The notes: generated from the sequence alone by a model not told the origin. Positions 18,039-28,900 are shown, numbered from the stretch's first letter. The stretch: 64,000 bases of DNA from Pseudomonas sp. TH31 (GCF_016650815.1 NZ_JAEKEZ010000038.1:186001-250000), one strand, 5' to 3'. Made by a program: numbers and translations.

Positions 18039-18292
18039 AAGGACGCAAACTCTGGGTCGTCGCCTTCCTGGCGTTCATGACCAATGGCGCTTCACTGTTG
18101 GGAGTCGGGCAGGGCTCGGCGGGGGCGGTGGCGCGTTCAATCGAATGCAACCACGCCATCGCCCACAATATTCAGGCTGCCAAGGGCTTGGGGCTGCTGG
18201 TGGGGAATCCGCCGCAGAAAGTCCGCGCCGAGTTCCTCGGACCGTTCCAGGTCGATTGCTCGGCGCTGGGGATGTGCTCGGTGTTGGCCTGA
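18035..18292 (+). CDS. Small exported protein, partner of the preceding membrane protein
   Basis: 85 aa. The start overlaps the previous stop. The N terminus (MKGRKLWVVAFLAFMTNGAS) is a signal peptide or anchor. Three cysteines (one in IECNH, two in DCSALGMCSVLA at the end) could form disulphides in the periplasm. No known domain. Confidence 0.55.
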   Translation: MKGRKLWVVAFLAFMTNGASLLGVGQGSAGAVARSIECNHAIAHNIQAAKGLGLLVGNPPQKVRAEFLGPFQVDCSALGMCSVLA

Positions 18293-18307
18293 TACACCGA
18301 ACCCTGT

Positions 18308-18410
18308 GTAGGAGCTGCCGAAGGCTGCGATCTTTTGATCTTGATCTTGATCTTGAAAAGCAAAATCAAAAGATCGTCCGAACGCGGCCCGAACCTTCGG
18401 CAGCTCCTAC
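18308..18410. repeat. REP hairpin
   Basis: GTAGGAGCTGCCGAAGG and its complement bracket about 70 bp that include repeated GATCTT units and the alternative arm GATCGTCCGAACGCGGCCCG. It lies between convergent genes. Confidence 0.85.
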
Positions 18411-18417
18411 GGATGGC

Positions 18418-19014
18418 TCACTTCTTCATGTTTGCGGTGAACAGCTCTGAATCGATGAAACGCTGCAGCCACGCCTGTAACCGTACATACGGCGTCTGCG
18501 CGAACCATTCCCGATCCACGTGCGCAAACTGTCGCACGAACGGCATCAGCGCCACATCCGCCAGACACGGATGGTTGGCCAGCAAGTAGTCGTTGCGCCC
18601 CAGCATCTCCTCGAGCTGGCTCAAGAATTTCTCACCCTCGGCCCGGTAAAATTCCATGGGCTGCTCGGGATAGCGCTCGGCGTACTTGTAGTGATTCAGA
18701 TGAACCTTGAACACCTGATCGTTGCCCACGATCAGTTTGTCCATCCACAACGCCGCAAACGAATCATCCTTGAGCAGCCAATCCTGCGGATCGTTTTGTG
18801 CCAGCGCCCAGCGCATGATCTCCAGGCTTTCATCGATCACCCGGCCATCAACGTCGAGCACCGGCACCGTGCCTTTGCTCGACAGTGCGAGCATCTGCGC
18901 AGGTTTGGCCTTCAGGCTGACTTCGACAACCTGCACCTCAACCCCTGAGTAATGCAGGGCCATGCGCGCACGCATGGCGTAGGGGCAGCGGCGGAAGGAA
19001 TAGAGCGTGGTCAT
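18418..19014 (-). CDS. Glutathione S-transferase family protein
   Basis: 198 aa. It has a thioredoxin-like N-terminal half with the CPYAMRAR motif and KGTVPVLDVDGRVIDESLEI (cis-proline and glutathione-binding loop), followed by an all-helical C-terminal domain. The Cys-Pro-Tyr motif points to an omega or glutaredoxin-2-like GST, likely acting in thiol transfer or detoxification. Its start overlaps the sbcC stop by four bases, so it is co-transcribed with sbcDC. Confidence 0.85.
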   Translation of the reverse strand: MTTLYSFRRCPYAMRARMALHYSGVEVQVVEVSLKAKPAQMLALSSKGTVPVLDVDGRVIDESLEIMRWALAQNDPQDWLLKDDSFAALWMDKLIVGNDQVFKVHLNHYKYAERYPEQPMEFYRAEGEKFLSQLEEMLGRNDYLLANHPCLADVALMPFVRQFAHVDREWFAQTPYVRLQAWLQRFIDSELFTANMKK

Positions 19015-22000
19015 TTCACCTCCAGGGTGCTCAGGCCATTGCCTTGGCGGCGGACCTGAATCTGCACCGGAATCCGCTCATGCATTTCCTGCACGTGAGA
19101 GATCACCGCAACCTTGCGTCCTTGCGCCTGCAGGCCGTCGAGGGCGTCCATGGCCAGTTGCAGGGATTCCGGGTCGAGGCTGCCGAAGCCTTCGTCGATA
19201 AACAGTGATTCGATTTTCAACGTGCTTGAGGCCATCGACGCCAGGCCGAGCGCCAATGCCAGCGACACCAGGAACGTTTCGCCGCCGGACAACGAATGCA
19301 CCGAGCGCAGTTCGTCGCCCATCTCGGTGTCCATCACCAACAAACCGAGCATGCTGCCGCCGCGTTTCAGGCGATAGCGCCGCACCAGCTGCCGTAACTG
19401 CACGTTAGCGTGATGCACCAGCAGGTCGAGGTTGTAGGCCTGGGCGATCTTGCGGAACTTATCGCCAGTGGCCGAACCGATCAAGGCATCCAGGCGTGCC
19501 CAGCGCTGAAACTCGGTGTAGGCGTCGGCGATTTGCTGTGCCAGGGCCTGATTGGCGTTCTGCCGGCGCTGATCCTCGGCTTGTTCAGCCCGCAGTTCGG
19601 CGCAACGATGTTCGCTGGCGGCAAACAGGTTTTGCAGTTCCGTCAACGCGGAGGCCAGTTGTTCGGCGTCGAGGTTGCCGTTGTGTTGGGCTTGATGCTT
19701 GAGCAGACGCTCGTCGCGTTCCTGCAACAATACCTTGGCCTGCTGGATGGCTTTTTCGCTGTGCTGCAATTGCTGGCGCAGCTCGCTGACCTGTTGCTCG
19801 TCAACACTGAGTAATGCTTCCAGCCCACCGTCGTCCAGCTCCGGATGCAACGCACGCCAGTCGGCAATCCGGGTGCTCAACTCGCGGTCTTCAGCCTCCA
19901 GGGCTTGTGAACGTTCTTGCTGCGCCTTGAGTTCAGCGGCCAGTTGCACCAACCGTGTGCGTACGGTTTGCAGTTCCTGATTGGCCGTCGCTTCGGCATG
20001 ACGCGCCTGTTCGACGGCTTGGTCGAGTTGCTGCTGCCACTGTTCGGCGCTCGTATGTTTGCCGAGTAATTGCCCCAGTTTCTGCTGGCAAACCTGTTGT
20101 TGCTCAGCCTGCACCGTGAACTGCTGTTTGGCGGTGTCCAGTTGCTGGGCGCGAGTCAGTTGACGGTCCTGCTCCTTCTCCAGTGTCTGTTGGCGCTGTT
20201 GCTGTTCGCTGTGTTCATCACGCTGCTGATCAAGTTGTTGCAGACGCTGGGCGATCTGCCGGTCGAGCTGCATGAACGTCGCGGCCGGTTCGTTACGCAA
20301 CGCTTCCAGGGTATCGGTCGCCAGCAACGTGCTGAACGCCGTCAGTTCTTCGTCCAGGCGTTGGCGATCACCGCTCAACGCCTGCTGCTGATGGCTCAGG
20401 TGCTGGGTCGCTTGCTGGCTCGCCGTTTCGGCGCTGCGCAGTTGCTGGGCCAGCCGCGCAGCATCCTGTTGCAGGGTGAGCAGGGCGGTTTGGCGTTGCT
20501 CGTCCTGGCTGATGCTCTGGTTCAACTGACTGTTTTGTTGCGTGAGCCAGGCATCGCGCCTGGCGAGGTCCTGATTCAGCAACTGAGCCGACAGCGGATG
20601 CGCTTCGAGACTCGGCGCCAGGCTCTGTTGCTGGGTGGCGAGGTGTTCCTGCTGTTGCAGCAACTCCTTTTGCTGCGCAATCAAACCGCCGACTTCGGCC
20701 CGCAGATCAGTGAGTTTTTCCTTCAGCAGGTCAACGGCTTGCTGGGCGTTGGCCTGTTCGCTTTCGTCATGCCGGCCGAGGCTTTGCAACAATGCTTCAG
20801 GCTGGTGATAAGGATGATCCGGGCTGCCGCAAACCGGGCACGGCTGATCGTCCTGCAACTGTGCGCGCAGTTCCTCGACGCTTTCGCTGCGGGCCAGGCG
20901 TTGGCGCTCCAGCAGCTCCCGGGTGACGGTCAGGGTCTGCTCGGCGACGGTCAGTTCGGCCTTGGTTTTCACCCCGTCCTGGGTAAGACGCTCGCGCTCT
21001 TGCTGGGCTGCGAGCTGACGCTGCTGAAGCTCGGTGCCACGTTTATCCAGTTCCTGCTGACTGGCCCACAGCCGCGTCAGTTCTTCGAACGCTCGCAACT
21101 GCTTGCGGTTGTCCTGCAACAGCGTGCTCAGCAGTTGAATCTGTTCGGCCACGGCTTCGGGTTCGGCGCCGGCCTCTTTGTAGAGCACTTCCACATTCTG
21201 CTTTTGCGCGGCCAGTTCTTCGGCGGCGCGAGTGGCGCCCTGTTCCAAAGCAGCCAGTTCGGCCTGGCCTTTGTTCAGGCGATTTCCGATCAGCATCAAC
21301 TGTTGCAGGCGATCGCGGTAAGCGTTCCAGGCCTCGCTCAATGGCGCCAGGTGAACGCTTTGCTCAAGCTCGGCGGCGATGCGCTGTAAACGTTCGGTGA
21401 CCTGTTGTTGCTGATCGAGCAAACCTTGAATCGTGCTTTGGCCCTGGGTGCAGGCCAGTTCAGCCTGCTGCTTGAGGTCGGCACTCAGGCTTGCCTCACG
21501 TCCCAGACGGGCGAGGGTGCTTTGCTCTTCAAAGGCTTGGCGCAGCAACGGCGCACCGGCGCTGTGCTGGTTTTGCGCTTCGGTCAATGCGGTGTGGGCG
21601 CCGCTCAGGCTTTGTTCAAGTTGAGTCTGGCGTTCGCTCAGTTCTTGTTGCTGTTGCGTGTGTTGTTGAATCTGCGCCGCCAGCGGTGTGAGCTGCGCGG
21701 TGAGTTCAGCCTTGCGCGCAAATTGATGCCGCTGCGGCGCCAGTTGCTCCAGGCGTGTCAGCTTCAGCCGTTCGCCGGCCAGACTTTCCCAGTGCTGCTG
21801 GGCGGATTGCAGTTGTTCGGTGGCGCTCTGTTGTTCGTCCTGCAATTGGCGCAGGTCTTTGAGCCAGGTGTGTTGCTGCTCAAGCTGCTTGAGTTGCGCC
21901 TGCTGGGTCTTGAGTTGCTGCCGGGCTTCGTTGAAGCGTTCATCCAGTTCGGCGCGTGCTTCGGGGGACAACGGCGTGACGCCGGTGGCCTGGTCCTGCA

Positions 22001-22652
22001 ACAGCTTGTGGGCTTCGCGAGCCTCTTTGGTCTTGTCGAACGCCCGCCGACCCAAACGGGTATAGAGCGCGGTGTCGGTGAGTTTTTCCAGCAGTTCGCT
22101 GCGGTCGTTGTCGTCGGCCTTGAGGAAGGCGCTGAACTCACTCTGGGCCAGCAGCACGGCGCGGGTGAACTGTTCGAAGTTCAGGCCCAGTACGGCTTCA
22201 AGCTGGGTTTTGAATTCTGTTTTCTGACTCGCCAGCAATTGATCCTGATCGATGTCCCGCAAACTCTGACGACTTGTTTGCAGCTTGCCACCGGCCTTCT
22301 CTCGAGCGCGATTGGCTTCCCAGCGCGCTCGATAGCGACGGCCATCGATGCCAACGAAATCCACTTCTGCATAGCCTTCGCCAGTGCCGCGGCGTAACAG
22401 CGTTCGCGCGTCGCCAGTGCCGATTTCCCCCTCGGCATCCGGGACCTTGGCAGTCGACTGAGCATTTATCAAGCGCGGCACGGTGCCAAACAACGCCAGG
22501 CACAATGCATCGAGCAAGGTACTTTTGCCGGCGCCGGTCGGCCCGGTGATGGCGAACAATCCAGCGCTGGCCAAGGGCTCGGCGGTGAAGTCGATTTCAA
22601 ACGGCCCGGCCAGCGAGGCAAGGTTTTTCAGGCGGATCGCGAGGATCTTCAT
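19011..22652 (-). CDS. sbcC: Exonuclease SbcCD, ATPase/coiled-coil subunit
   Basis: 1213 aa. Walker A is GPTGAGKSTLLDALC near residue 40. Two long Gln/Glu/Leu-rich coiled coils flank the zinc-hook CPVCGSPDHPYH near residue 605. The C terminus has the ABC signature LSGGETFLVSLALALGLASM and the Walker B region with ESLFIDEGFGSLDPES. This is the Rad50-like subunit that, with SbcD, opens DNA hairpins and processes ends. It is intact, and it overlaps sbcD (ATGA). It cleaves palindromes, and the window holds many REP palindromes, but no functional link is implied. Confidence 0.97.
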   Translation of the reverse strand: MKILAIRLKNLASLAGPFEIDFTAEPLASAGLFAITGPTGAGKSTLLDALCLALFGTVPRLINAQSTAKVPDAEGEIGTGDARTLLRRGTGEGYAEVDFVGIDGRRYRARWEANRAREKAGGKLQTSRQSLRDIDQDQLLASQKTEFKTQLEAVLGLNFEQFTRAVLLAQSEFSAFLKADDNDRSELLEKLTDTALYTRLGRRAFDKTKEAREAHKLLQDQATGVTPLSPEARAELDERFNEARQQLKTQQAQLKQLEQQHTWLKDLRQLQDEQQSATEQLQSAQQHWESLAGERLKLTRLEQLAPQRHQFARKAELTAQLTPLAAQIQQHTQQQQELSERQTQLEQSLSGAHTALTEAQNQHSAGAPLLRQAFEEQSTLARLGREASLSADLKQQAELACTQGQSTIQGLLDQQQQVTERLQRIAAELEQSVHLAPLSEAWNAYRDRLQQLMLIGNRLNKGQAELAALEQGATRAAEELAAQKQNVEVLYKEAGAEPEAVAEQIQLLSTLLQDNRKQLRAFEELTRLWASQQELDKRGTELQQRQLAAQQERERLTQDGVKTKAELTVAEQTLTVTRELLERQRLARSESVEELRAQLQDDQPCPVCGSPDHPYHQPEALLQSLGRHDESEQANAQQAVDLLKEKLTDLRAEVGGLIAQQKELLQQQEHLATQQQSLAPSLEAHPLSAQLLNQDLARRDAWLTQQNSQLNQSISQDEQRQTALLTLQQDAARLAQQLRSAETASQQATQHLSHQQQALSGDRQRLDEELTAFSTLLATDTLEALRNEPAATFMQLDRQIAQRLQQLDQQRDEHSEQQQRQQTLEKEQDRQLTRAQQLDTAKQQFTVQAEQQQVCQQKLGQLLGKHTSAEQWQQQLDQAVEQARHAEATANQELQTVRTRLVQLAAELKAQQERSQALEAEDRELSTRIADWRALHPELDDGGLEALLSVDEQQVSELRQQLQHSEKAIQQAKVLLQERDERLLKHQAQHNGNLDAEQLASALTELQNLFAASEHRCAELRAEQAEDQRRQNANQALAQQIADAYTEFQRWARLDALIGSATGDKFRKIAQAYNLDLLVHHANVQLRQLVRRYRLKRGGSMLGLLVMDTEMGDELRSVHSLSGGETFLVSLALALGLASMASSTLKIESLFIDEGFGSLDPESLQLAMDALDGLQAQGRKVAVISHVQEMHERIPVQIQVRRQGNGLSTLEVK

Positions 22653-23893
22653 GGCTGTTCGCTCTCCATCTGCACGTCTTGCAACAGCTCGGCAAAGTCC
22701 TTGAGGGTTTGTTCATCGACCTCGCTGCCGTAGTTGTCCTGCCAGGCGCGGCTGAACAGCTCCTGAGGCGAAAGTTGATCGAGTTCGATCAGCGTGGTGC
22801 CGTCATCGGCGCCCTCTTTACCGCCGTTGCCGGCGTATTCGGCAGCAATTCGAACCAGTCGCACAGCCTTGCCTTGCAGGGCGGTTTCAACCTTGTGGCG
22901 CAGATCCGGTTGCGGTTCGTCGAGGCGCACCCGCACTTCCAGCCACGGCTGGCGCTGAATATCTTCCAGCAGGTCGATGTTCGGCAACTCGGCCAGTTTC
23001 AGCAGGATTTGCGCCAGCGGCGCAGGGCCGACCCGTTGCAGGTCGACCGCGCGCGGGATCAGTTTCGGTTCGACGCTGACCAGGGTTTCGCCATCGAGGG
23101 TGATGTCGAGAATCTGATGCGGATAGTTGATCTCGGAGAATGACAACGGAATCGGCGAACCGCTGTAGCGGATGCGTTCTTCGCCGTTGACCTTCTGCGG
23201 CTTGTGCAAGTGCCCGAGGGCGACATAGCTGATGCTCGGGCCGAACAGGCTGGCGGGCAGGGCTTCGGCGTTGCCGATGATCAGGCTGCGCTCGGAATCT
23301 TCCGACACCGAACCGCCGGCCATGTGCGCATGGCTGATGGCGATCAAGGCCTGGCCCGGCTGGCGCTTGGCGTTCGCCGCCTCGATCAGCCATTCATGCA
23401 CCTGGCCGATACCGCGCAAGTAGTTGTCGCCCAAATGCGCGCCGGTCACTTCGGCAGGCCGCAGGAACGGCAGCGCCAGGCACCAGCCGGTAATCTCGCC
23501 AGAGGCATCGGGCAGCGGCAGCAGCAGGCGCTCGGCGTCGAGTTGACCGTCATCGAGCCACAACACCCGGCCCAACGCGTGAGTGCGCAGACGCCGCATC
23601 AACGGCGCGGGCAGTTCAATCCGCGAACCGGAATCGTGGTTGCCGGCGATCATCACGATGGTCAGCAACGGCTGCTGTTCGTGGGCGCTGACGATAAAGT
23701 CGTAGAGGCGTTCCTGGGCGGTGACCGGCGGGTTGACCGTGTCAAAGATATCGCCGGCGATCAGCAGCACATCGGGCTGGTCCAGCTTCAGTTGGCGCAA
23801 CAGCCATTCAAGGAAACAACCGTGCTCGAAATCGCGGTCCTGGCCGTGCAGGTTCTGCCCAAGGTGCCAGTCGGAGGTGTGGAACAGACGCAA
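22649..23893 (-). CDS. sbcD: Exonuclease SbcCD, nuclease subunit
   Basis: 414 aa. Metallophosphoesterase motifs appear in order: HTSDWHLGQ (residues 5-13), GDIFDTVNPP, GNHDSG and SHAHMAGG, then GHLHKPQ. This is the Mre11-like nuclease partner of SbcC. First gene of an sbcD-sbcC-GST operon. Confidence 0.97.
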   Translation of the reverse strand: MRLFHTSDWHLGQNLHGQDRDFEHGCFLEWLLRQLKLDQPDVLLIAGDIFDTVNPPVTAQERLYDFIVSAHEQQPLLTIVMIAGNHDSGSRIELPAPLMRRLRTHALGRVLWLDDGQLDAERLLLPLPDASGEITGWCLALPFLRPAEVTGAHLGDNYLRGIGQVHEWLIEAANAKRQPGQALIAISHAHMAGGSVSEDSERSLIIGNAEALPASLFGPSISYVALGHLHKPQKVNGEERIRYSGSPIPLSFSEINYPHQILDITLDGETLVSVEPKLIPRAVDLQRVGPAPLAQILLKLAELPNIDLLEDIQRQPWLEVRVRLDEPQPDLRHKVETALQGKAVRLVRIAAEYAGNGGKEGADDGTTLIELDQLSPQELFSRAWQDNYGSEVDEQTLKDFAELLQDVQMESEQP

Positions 23894-24146
23894 GGCGTAC
23901 TCCGTAGGAAATAAGGTGATGGCCGCGTGGGAAATGATGGCGGCTAAAGGGCAGGGAGTTTACTGGCAAAAGGCGAGGAATGCAGAAGGGCAGAAAAGAT
24001 CGTTCGAAGGCGGCCCCGACCTTCGGCCGCTCCACAGGGGAGGGGGTTGACCCTGAGGGGCTGCCGAACGCCGTGATTGGTCGAGGTTTGCGGTTTTTTT
24101 GCCGGGCCCGGGCGGCGATTCTGTTTCGCTGCGTTTGGGCCTGGGA

Positions 24147-25580
24147 TCATTTACGCATGAACACCGCGCCCACCAGCGAGGCAAGGAGGGCAAGCAGAGC
24201 GCCCGCTAAAAAGGCCATGCCATAACCGCCGCTCAACGCATCAAGCGGTGCAAGTCCGGTATCTGCAAGGTAGTCACGATGATAGGACGCCAGACTGCTG
24301 ATAAGGGCGAGACCCAACGCACCGCCCATCATGAAGGATGTGTTGACGATACCTGAGGCGAGGCCGGACTCACTGGGGTCCACATCGTTCATGGCGGCCA
24401 CCAGCACCGGGTTGAATGCCATCCCGGCGCCCAGTCCCAGCAACAGCATGCCCGGCAGGACGTCAAACAGAAAGTCACCGTTTGCCGGTGCCCTGGACAG
24501 CAGCAGCAGGCCGGCGGCGGCCAGCGCGAGGCCCAGGACCAGCGGCGGCTTGATGCCGTATCGAATGATCAGCCGCGGCGACAGGCTCAACGAACACACG
24601 GCCATCACCAGGTTGGCGGGCAAAAAGGCCAGTCCCACTTCGAGCGGGCTATAGCCCAGAACCTGTTGCAGGTAGAGGGCGCACAGAAAAAACCAGGCGA
24701 ACATCGACGTTGCCCAGAGGATACCGATCAGGTTGGCCGTGCTCAGGTTTCGCAAGCGGAACAGGCGCAGCGGTACCAAAGGCGCCTTCACGCGAACTTC
24801 TATGGCTAAAAACAGCACGAACAACAAGGCCGCCAGTGCCAGCAAGCCAAGCGTCCGGGTGGATCCCCAGCCGGCGTGATTGCCATTCATTATCGCGTAC
24901 ACCGCCAGCATCAGTGCGGCAATGATCGTGATGGCGCCGGCCACATCGAGCGAGCCTCTGTTGATTTTTTCGGCCGGCGGCAGTAAGCGGTGGGTCAGGC
25001 CGAGAACGATGATCCCCAGAGGCAGGTTAACCAGGAAAATCGAATGCCAGTCATAGGTGTTGGTCAGGACGCCGCCCAACAACACACCGATGCTGCCGCC
25101 GCCAGCACACACGAAGCTGTAGGCGCCGATGGCTTTCGCACGCTCGATCGGGTCGGTGAACAAATGAATGATCAGCGACAGCGCCGTGGCGGTGACCAGT
25201 GCGCCGCCGAGCCCCTGCAAACCCCGCGCGGCTACAAGGGTCCATTGCGTCGAGGCCAGGCCGCAGGCCAGTGATGCCAGGGTGAAGAGGGTGACCCCGG
25301 CGATAAAAAGATTGCGCTGCCCATACAAGTCGCCCAAACGACCGCCCAGCAGCAGGAAACCTCCAAACGTCAGCAAATACGCATTGATGATCCAGGCCAG
25401 CGAACCATCGCTGAAGCCCAGTTCCAGTTTGATCGAGGGCAGCGCGACGTTAACGATCGTGGTGTCCAGCACAATCATCAATGTGGCCAGGCAGACAATC
25501 ATTAATGCTTGCCAGCGTTTCTCGCGATAAGCGTCCTGCTCCAGGCTCAGCGGCAGTGAGCGTGTGCTTATATCATCCAT
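24147..25580 (-). CDS. MFS drug exporter, DHA2 (EmrB/QacA) family
   Basis: 477 aa with about 14 hydrophobic segments. Motif A appears as GGRLGDLYGQRNLF after helix 2, and the start of helix 1 reads MIVLDTTIVNVALPSI, typical of 14-TM proton-driven drug exporters. It is transcribed away from the PKS operon across a shared 352-bp promoter region, so it is the likely product exporter, comparable to the efflux gene of the lankacidin cluster. The alternative is an unrelated resistance pump next to the cluster. Confidence 0.88.
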   Translation of the reverse strand: MDDISTRSLPLSLEQDAYREKRWQALMIVCLATLMIVLDTTIVNVALPSIKLELGFSDGSLAWIINAYLLTFGGFLLLGGRLGDLYGQRNLFIAGVTLFTLASLACGLASTQWTLVAARGLQGLGGALVTATALSLIIHLFTDPIERAKAIGAYSFVCAGGGSIGVLLGGVLTNTYDWHSIFLVNLPLGIIVLGLTHRLLPPAEKINRGSLDVAGAITIIAALMLAVYAIMNGNHAGWGSTRTLGLLALAALLFVLFLAIEVRVKAPLVPLRLFRLRNLSTANLIGILWATSMFAWFFLCALYLQQVLGYSPLEVGLAFLPANLVMAVCSLSLSPRLIIRYGIKPPLVLGLALAAAGLLLLSRAPANGDFLFDVLPGMLLLGLGAGMAFNPVLVAAMNDVDPSESGLASGIVNTSFMMGGALGLALISSLASYHRDYLADTGLAPLDALSGGYGMAFLAGALLALLASLVGAVFMRK

Positions 25581-25932
25581 AAAAATATATCCATGTAGGA
25601 AGTTGCTTGAGTGGTAAGTCTTCGAAGTACCGGATTCATTGGCTGATGTAGGAATTTGGTGAAGGTTTTGTCAGTCGTATATCGCGATATTTAAACAGAT
25701 TACACGTGCGGAAAAGTGGTTCCGCAGTGAATGTAGCCCAATATTTGATATTTGCAAGTCGGGTTGCTTCCTGCGATTTTGGTGTTGTAGGCTCATCGCC
25801 AATAGTTGATGTTTTGCAAAGGATTTCAGTTCGCTTTATCGCCGCAACGTATTGTATTTGAATGTGTTTTTAGAATTTATGGACTAGGCGTTTAATAAGG
25901 CGTCGAAGAATGGCCGGGAGGGCCGATATACA
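25581..25932. promoter_or_regulatory. Divergent promoter region between exporter and PKS operon
   Basis: The 352 bp are AT-rich and without genes. Two symmetrical elements stand out: the 12-bp palindrome ATATCGCGATAT at 25679-25690 and the hairpin GCGGAA/TTCCGC at 25708-25725. Either could be an operator or part of a leader, but no regulator gene lies in the cluster. GGGAGGG about ten bases before 25933 is the ribosome-binding site of the first PKS gene. Confidence 0.45.
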
Positions 25933-28900
25933 ATGCACAGGCTCGCGAGTTGCCATGAAGAACTTATATTCGACCGAATCGAGAAGAATCGGGATGATCC
26001 CGGTTGCAGGCTGTCATATGGCTTTCTACTTCATGGCGATATAGTGGCAAGTGTGTTGGGTGATGCGCTGTATACTTTGATATGTCGCGATTACCGAACG
26101 GCCTTGAGTACATTTGTTAGAAGAGAATCCGGTCTTCACGTTTATCCGGCGGCGATGCCGGAAAATGTACTGGAATATGTAGAAAGTGCCCTCCACAGTG
26201 ACGCCGTTCTTTTGCCTGCTTCTGCGGTTTCGCTCCCGCAAAACCGACTGTTTTGCTTCACCCTGACGAAGCACTCGGAGCATCTCCACCATCTTCGATT
26301 GACCTTCAGCCATCTGATTTTCGACGGGCAGTGCTATCGGATATTTTGTACGATGCTGACTCGACTTTACGGACAGGCGCGTGTCCGGCCCGACCCGGTC
26401 GATGAGGCTCAACGTACCCGTTGTCTTGCGCCTGAGGCGACGGCCCTTCAATCGGCCGACTCGGTCGCTTTCTGGAAGGACCGGCTGAGCCGATACCCTC
26501 TAGGCCAGACGTTGTCGTTTCTCAAGACGCCGCATCGAGGCGAATCCCCCTTCCTGACGGTCAGACGCTCGCTGGGCGGCTCGGACTATGCGGCCCTCCA
26601 GGCCTTTGTCGCCGCGTCGAACAGTACGTTGTTCAGGTTGATCGTGGCCGCGACAGCCATAACCATCGCCCGCTACAGCAATGATCAGGACCTTGAAGGG
26701 CTCTGCATTGCGCATACGCTCGACACTCGACAGCAGCCTGGTGCGCCGGGATGCTTCACCAGCCTGGTGCCCTTGTGGATTGCGCACCACCCGGATTGGT
26801 CGCCTCGACAGTACCTGAGCCACGTGGATCAGGAGCGCCGAGCGGTCAGGCCGCATCAACAGCTTGCGCCCCAGAGGCTGCTGGGGCTGGCGGATGAGCG
26901 ACTGAATCGCAATCGTCCGGTCCTGAACGTCGTGGTCAATCAGTCCGAGGGGCTGTTGCCAAGCGTCTGCCCTGAGCTGGAAGGGCTCAAGGTCGAATTG
27001 ATCGAAACGCCATCGACTGGGGGGCCCTATGACCTGGGGTGAATTTCCATCACGATGCCAAGGGGTTGTCCCTGAGTGTCGACATTCCCCGCAGCCTTGC
27101 GACCGATGCCCTGGTCAATCAGTGGGCCGATAACCTCATGCAGGTGTTGAATCGCTTCGTGAGTGACGGCGATACGGCCATCGACGCCATCGAGTTTGCC
27201 CAGCCCTTGCGCCCGGCGGCCTGCGGCGATGCAATGACGTTGACCAGGGCCGACAGTGTGGTTGCACGCGTGCATGAACAGGTGCAATTGCGCCCGGAAA
27301 AAATCGCCGTGCAGTCGCCGCAACAGGTGCTGACGTATGCTCAATTGTCGGACCAGGCCCTGTATCTGGCCCGGCAGATTCAAGCGGTGGTCGAGGGCGC
27401 TGCGCTGCAGCACGGTATCGGCCTGATGCTGGGACGCTCCTCCTGGCTGCCGGTGTCGATACTCGCCGCATTGAAGCTTCAGGTCCCGTTCATCCCCCTG
27501 GACAGCGCACTGCCGGAACAACGGCTGGATGCGATCCTGGTCACGACGCGATTGGCGGTTGTGCTTAGCGACGGACAGGCGGATGTCGCGGGTTTACAGG
27601 CGCGTCATCCCGACGTGCGGGTGATCGAGTTGCCGCACGCCGCCACGCTGCTGTCGAGTGTCAGTGAGGAACCGCTTCGGGAGCATGGCTGCGATCAGGC
27701 CTACATCCTGTTCACCTCGGGCTCGACCGGTGTGCCCAAGGGTGTTGCACCCACCCGGGACAACCTGTCGAATTTTCTGATGGCCATGACGTTTGAACCG
27801 GGGTTCTGTGAGGAAGACCATTTCCTTGCATTGACGCCCATCAGTTTCGATATCTCGATCCTCGAACTGCTGCAGCCACTGGTCGTCGGCGGCACACTGG
27901 AAATTGTCGATGATGAGACTCGGCGCTCGGCGACGGCACTCGCCCGGCACATCAATGACTCGGCGGCCACGGTGATCCAGGCCACTCCCGCCTCCTGGCG
28001 ATTGCTCAAGAATGCCCGATGGTCCTGTCCCCGCAGGCTGACGATTGTTTGCGGTGGGGAAGCGTTGACGGCTGATATCGCGCAGTTCCTGCTCCGGGAC
28101 CGGCACCTGCTGTACAACGTCTATGGTCCTACGGAGGCAACGATCTGGGCTTCCTGCGCGCGCATCGAAGATCCCGATCTCATTTACCTCGGCCGCCCGG
28201 TACTCAACAGTCGCTTCTACGTCGTTGACGAACACCTGCGAACCGTCGCCAACGGCCAGACAGGAGAATTGCTGATCAGCGGTGCCTGCGTGGCGCCGGG
28301 TTACTTGAATGTCGACAGCCGCAACGCGTTCATCGATGTGCCCGGCATACAGGGCAAGGTCTACCGTACCGGCGATCGGGTCAGACATTTCGGCGAGGGG
28401 CAGTTGGCGTATCTGGGGCGGGCCGATAGCCAGCTCAAAATCAATGGTCATCGGATCGAACTTGACGAAATCAACCTGCGTCTCGCGGCGTTGCTGGGGC
28501 CGGTGGAGGTGTTCACGGTCGTGCGTTCCGGCACCGTCCCTCACTTGTGCAGCTTTTACTGGTCCGGGCAGGGCGATGCAGTGGATGAGCCGCGCGTCCT
28601 GGCTGACCTGAAAAAAGTCGTGCCGCTTTACATGGTCCCGGCCGCTCTGTTGCGCCTGGAGGAGATCCCGCTGACCACGAGTGGCAAAGTCGATTTGCGG
28701 CGCCTGGCCAGCGAACCGCTGGCGTTGCTGAGCCTCCTGCCCACTGGCGCCGTCACGCCTGTTTCAGTGCTGGGGTCATCAACCTGCGAATCTGAGGGCC
28801 GCGAGGCCAAAGTGCGGGCCATCATCCTTTCTTGCCTGGGGGTGGATGTCCACGATCGACAACTGCCGCTGGGATGGCTGGGGCTGAACTCGATTTCCTA

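Noticed and set aside
15114..18410. Regularly spaced palindromes as a CRISPR array
   Set aside because: They are REP hairpins at intergenic sites with irregular spacing, and the equal 369-bp spacing comes from a duplication that includes coding sequence. No cas genes are present.
20070..22397. Long plus-strand open frames (439 and 330 codons)
   Set aside because: Antisense to sbcC; Leu/Gln-rich because they mirror its coiled coil.
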